Source: JAUILA01 sp964563925 (GTDB taxonomy: Bacteria > Bacteroidota > Bacteroidia > Cytophagales > Cyclobacteriaceae). Taken from it: DNA of 64,000 nt. Positions 61,769 through 64,000 of the stretch are shown piece by piece. The DNA lies in contig CAZLZD010000018.1 of the NCBI GenBank assembly GCA_964563925.1, positions 12,984-76,983 of the forward strand. Reading direction: 5' to 3'. A model generated the notes under the pieces. It ran no database searches. It saw only the letters and a program-made list of their open reading frames with translations, and was not told the origin of the DNA. A program made the position numbers and the translations under genes. Each line of letters opens with the position of its first letter. Position 1 is the stretch's first letter.

Positions 61769-62963
61769 GCAGCGGTGGGTGAGAGTAGTGAACAAAGACA
61801 TAGGCAGGGTGCGGAAATAAGTTTGTCAGGTTCTTTACCGAGAGTTTTTTGAGGGCAGTCCTGAGGGGCTCCGGATCGTAGGTTTTTCCCGCGAAGGCAT
61901 CTGCTTCATACTCGTTTTTCCTGCTTATGAGGTTACTGATTATACCCAGAATTGTGGAAACGGGAGAATAGAGAAGTCCGAATGCCAGCAAATTCAAATG
62001 AATCGCCCAGACCTCGCCACCAAGTGCGACCGATAATTGCTCCCTGAATATAAGCAGCGACATGATGTAGAGCATGAGTCCGGTTTGTGCCAGGGATAAT
62101 ATGTATCCAAGGACAATGTGGTGTTTCTTGTAATGGCCGATCTCATGGGCCAGGACTGCCACGAGTTCATTCTCCGAGTGATCTTCAATCAGCGTGTCAT
62201 AAAGCACCACCTTCTTGCTGCCCCACAATCCGGAAAAAAAGGCATTGGCCTTTGTGCTTCGCTTTGAACCGTCGATGACCAGGACATTTTTGATGGGAAA
62301 AGATACTTTCCGGCAATACAATTCAATCTTCTCCAGCAGGACCGGGTCGGTCAGCGGTGTCAGTTTATTGAAGATGGGAACAATCAGGGAGGTGTAAAAT
62401 ACATTGGCCAGCAGGATAAAGAGGGCGGCAACTCCCCAGAAATAAAGCCAGAAGGAGTCTCCAAGCTGATTGATCAGTGCGATCAGTGCCGCCAGTAACC
62501 CGCCGCCCACGATGGCCGAGAGCAGGTAGCCTTTCAGTTTGTCCAGGAAAAACGTGCGCAAGGTAGTTTTGTTGAAGCCAAACCGCTCTTCAATGACAAA
62601 GGTGCGGTAATACTGAAACGGAAGGGTGAGCATATCGGTGAGAACTGCCAGTGCTGCGAAAAAAGCAAGGGCAAGCAGGACCGGGTTGCTGATGAAGGGC
62701 CGGAGCAATTGGTCAAGATAGCCAAAACCACCCAGCAGCAGGAGGGACAATGTCAGCAGAAAGCTGAAAGAAGAGGTCACAAATCCAAAACGGGTCACTG
62801 CCGTCTGGTAATCCAGCGCAGTCTTATAAGCCTCATCGTCATAGATGCCTTCTACTTCAGGAGGGAGCGTGCGGCGCCGGTGTTTCAGGTTCAGAATATC
62901 CAGGACCAGGTCCAGGATGAACCCGGCGGTTAGCAGAATTATCAGGATCAGTAACACATTCAT
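61722..62963 (-). CDS. M48 metallopeptidase, Ste24/CAAX prenyl protease-1 type
   Basis: A 413-residue membrane protease. An N-terminal M48_N domain carries several helices (about 5-25, 65-105, 145-195), and the zinc motif is HEIGH at 273-277 with the third ligand in NEYEADAFA. In bacteria this group handles membrane-protein quality control. Upstream is a 430-bp region with two palindromes. It overlaps the end of YfhO by 47 bp. Confidence 0.94.
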   Translation of the reverse strand: MNVLLILIILLTAGFILDLVLDILNLKHRRRTLPPEVEGIYDDEAYKTALDYQTAVTRFGFVTSSFSFLLTLSLLLLGGFGYLDQLLRPFISNPVLLALAFFAALAVLTDMLTLPFQYYRTFVIEERFGFNKTTLRTFFLDKLKGYLLSAIVGGGLLAALIALINQLGDSFWLYFWGVAALFILLANVFYTSLIVPIFNKLTPLTDPVLLEKIELYCRKVSFPIKNVLVIDGSKRSTKANAFFSGLWGSKKVVLYDTLIEDHSENELVAVLAHEIGHYKKHHIVLGYILSLAQTGLMLYIMSLLIFREQLSVALGGEVWAIHLNLLAFGLLYSPVSTILGIISNLISRKNEYEADAFAGKTYDPEPLRTALKKLSVKNLTNLFPHPAYVFVHYSHPPLLKRLRALDQLEEQSR

Positions 62964-62986
62964 GGCGTTGTATCAAATTGCGAATG

Positions 62987-63003
62987 ATTCCCAAATTGGG
63001 AAT
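62987..63003. repeat. Palindrome ATTCCCAA-A-TTGGGAAT
   Basis: Perfect 8-bp arms around one base, 24 bp upstream of the Ste24-type start. Its form suits a dimeric repressor site. The right-hand sequence TTTTTGGGAG nearby repeats part of an arm. Confidence 0.55.
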
Positions 63004-63065
63004 AAATCTCTTTTTGGGAGTAAAAGTAATAAATAAAAGTGCGTTTTCGGCTCATTAAGGTGGTT

Positions 63066-63080
63066 TGTGCCGCTGGCACA
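63066..63080. repeat. Inverted repeat TGTGCC-GCT-GGCACA
   Basis: Perfect 6-bp arms around a 3-base spacer, mid-way between the Ste24-type gene and sdhC. It could be an operator or a small hairpin. Confidence 0.45.
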
Positions 63081-63125
63081 GGCTTTGGAACATCCCCGGT
63101 ATGAACTTAATTGACAGTAAAAGGT

Positions 63126-63248
63126 ATGAAGAATTTTTTTAGCCATCGGTGTCTGATTTATTGTGAACAGGGTTGGTGCCTGCCATTAGTTATTTTTGTG
63201 GTGGGTCTGTTTGTGATTGCCTATGAATTACTTATACACATCCTTTAA
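63126..63248 (+). CDS. Possible small membrane peptide (40 residues)
   Basis: MKNFFSHRC... to ...YELLIHIL. One hydrophobic segment (residues 19-33) follows a basic, cysteine-containing N-terminus (Cys9, 13, 18). There is no promoter motif at a good distance and no recognised family. It is listed because it fills an otherwise empty spacer and ends in a clean membrane-helix pattern; it may be chance. Confidence 0.3.
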   Translation: MKNFFSHRCLIYCEQGWCLPLVIFVVGLFVIAYELLIHIL

Positions 63249-63322
63249 GCCCGTATCTCCGGAGGAATCCGGGATTGTTTAAAAATCGTTCAATTTAGAA
63301 TAGATCAAAATAGTACAACTTA

Positions 63323-63353
63323 TTGGAAGATAATCCACCCGCGTGTAACTTTG
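63323..63353 (+). promoter_or_regulatory. sdhC promoter (TTG-N20-TAACTTTG)
   Basis: TTG at 63323-63325 and a perfect -7 box TAACTTTG at 63346-63353 with the ideal 20-base spacing. A leader of about 36 bases precedes the ATG at 63394. Confidence 0.75.
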
Positions 63354-63393
63354 ACTGGTAAAATTTTAACCACAGACCTTACACATCGCACAA

Positions 63394-64000
63394 ATGAGTT
63401 GGTTTACAAATGCAATGTCCAGCACACTGGGCCGCAAGCTGCTAATGGCAGCGACCGGTCTTTTCCTCATAATTTTTTTGGTAGTTCACCTGGCCGGAAA
63501 CCTGCAGCTGTTACAGGCTGATGAAGGGGAGGCGTTTAATATTTACGCCAGGTTCATGACGACTAATCCGGTGATCACCACCACGTCATACCTGTTGTAC
63601 GCTACTTTTCTCATACACATTATCTGGGCGGTTATCCTGACGGTCCACAACCGGAAAGCGCGACCGGTAGGCTATGCCAAATCGGCTTCCTCCAGTAACA
63701 GCACCTGGAGTTCCCGTAATATGGGAATCCTGGGAAGTATTGTAGCCATTTTCCTGGCGATTCATCTTCAGAATTTCTGGTACCAGATGCACTGGGGTGA
63801 TATTACCATGGTGGATTATGCGGGTGAATCCTACAAGAATTTATATGATGTGGTTGACAAGGCATTTGGTGAATGGTGGATCGTACTGGTGTACGTGCTG
63901 GCCATGCTGGGACTGATGTTCCACCTTCATCATGGATTCCAAAGTGCATTTCAGACCCTGGGTTTGAACCATCCGAAGTATAATGCATTAATAAAGGGGG
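63394..64000 (+). CDS. sdhC: Succinate dehydrogenase cytochrome b subunit (partial, cut by window end)
   Basis: The first 202 residues are visible, with the 3' end outside the window. SSTLGRKLLMAATGLFLIIFLVVHLAGNLQ is the opening of the Bacteroidota-type single-subunit cytochrome b (quoted features: GRKLLMAATG and VVHLAGN), with helices at about 15-30, 60-78, 108-125 and 165-185 and histidines placed as heme ligands (VVHLAG, LIHIIW, FHLHHGFQ). It anchors succinate dehydrogenase/fumarate reductase in the inner membrane; sdhA and sdhB should follow to the right. Confidence 0.95.
   Translation, partial: MSWFTNAMSSTLGRKLLMAATGLFLIIFLVVHLAGNLQLLQADEGEAFNIYARFMTTNPVITTTSYLLYATFLIHIIWAVILTVHNRKARPVGYAKSASSSNSTWSSRNMGILGSIVAIFLAIHLQNFWYQMHWGDITMVDYAGESYKNLYDVVDKAFGEWWIVLVYVLAMLGLMFHLHHGFQSAFQTLGLNHPKYNALIKG

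Larger units (their letters stand above)
62964..63393. other. 430-bp divergent spacer with two palindromes
   Basis: This is the longest gene-poor stretch. It holds a 17-base palindrome (62987-63003), a second inverted repeat TGTGCC-GCT-GGCACA (63066-63080), one possible 40-residue membrane peptide (63126-63248) and the sdhC promoter (63323-63353). No RNA gene is recognised. Confidence 0.5.

Noticed and set aside
1..64000. CRISPR array, insertion sequence, prophage or integrase
   Set aside because: No regularly spaced repeats, no transposase or integrase protein, and no terminal inverted repeats flanking a gene were found by reading.

Overview
The window comes from a chromosome of a Bacteroidota bacterium, probably a free-living aerobe of the Cytophagales/Saprospirales type; the order is inferred and cannot be fixed from this sequence. 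The evidence is a type IX secretion system (T9SS) signature: PorP/SprF proteins, type B (gliding-motility, CHU_C) and type A C-terminal sorting domains, a DUF3667 protein, and repeated promoters with the Bacteroidota -7 element TAnnTTTG. Genes are dense, with many 1-8 bp overlaps. I saw no rRNA, tRNA, CRISPR array, insertion sequence or prophage.

Layout. 0.3-7.6 kb (minus): a run of propeller-amidohydrolase, M1 metallopeptidase, rhomboid/MORN/TonB fusion and DoxX. 7.7-11.7 kb (minus): cystathionine gamma-synthase-type enzyme, dihydrolipoamide acyltransferase (E2) and CinA. 11.8-18.5 kb: DUF4197 lipoprotein, a 1.4-kilo-residue secreted subtilisin with a T9SS type A tail, and the PaaN aldehyde dehydrogenase. 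18.5-22.7 kb (minus): tightly packed namZ-fmt-folA-SDR-tauE. 22.7-27.3 kb: LolC/E-like permease, pgk, Sua5/TsaC, an unlisted 53-residue membrane protein, Nudix hydrolase and a small exported protein. 27.3-33.4 kb: a 1480-residue T9SS type B protein divergent from a PorP/SprF gene, then a bacterial SUI1/eIF1 homologue. 33.6-38.8 kb: three tandem exported amidohydrolases, two of them without the metal-binding histidine motif, then an M48 lipoprotein. 38.9-49.1 kb: housekeeping genes (guaA, hemL, apt, ffh) with a TPR/periplasmic-binding protein, DUF3667, an outer-membrane barrel candidate, OsmC and a Lon-N-like protein. 49.2-59.2 kb: a molybdenum-cofactor cluster (moeA, moaC, mobA, moaE, moaD, moaA, plus tauE) interrupted by a four-gene minus-strand operon. 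59.3-64 kb: YfhO membrane protein, Ste24-type M48 protease, and the start of sdhC (cut by the window edge).

Most interesting system. The operon at 51482-56736 encodes, in order of transcription, an ECF sigma factor, a single-pass protein with a TonB-like C-terminal domain, an FG-GAP propeller protein with a T9SS type B tail, and a PorP/SprF barrel fused to an OmpA peptidoglycan-binding domain. The 4-bp overlaps and 4-bp gap imply strict co-expression. I propose a self-contained surface-assembly and signalling module: sigma, membrane tether, exported propeller, and cell-wall-anchored outer-membrane partner.

A second genome-scale signal is promoter architecture. At least six genes (tsaC, the 27285 gene, the SUI1 gene, guaA, moaC, moaA) have a perfect TAnnTTTG ending only 4-5 bases before the start codon, which predicts leaderless or near-leaderless mRNAs. 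Promoter calls are motif matches made by eye and are not experimentally supported here.
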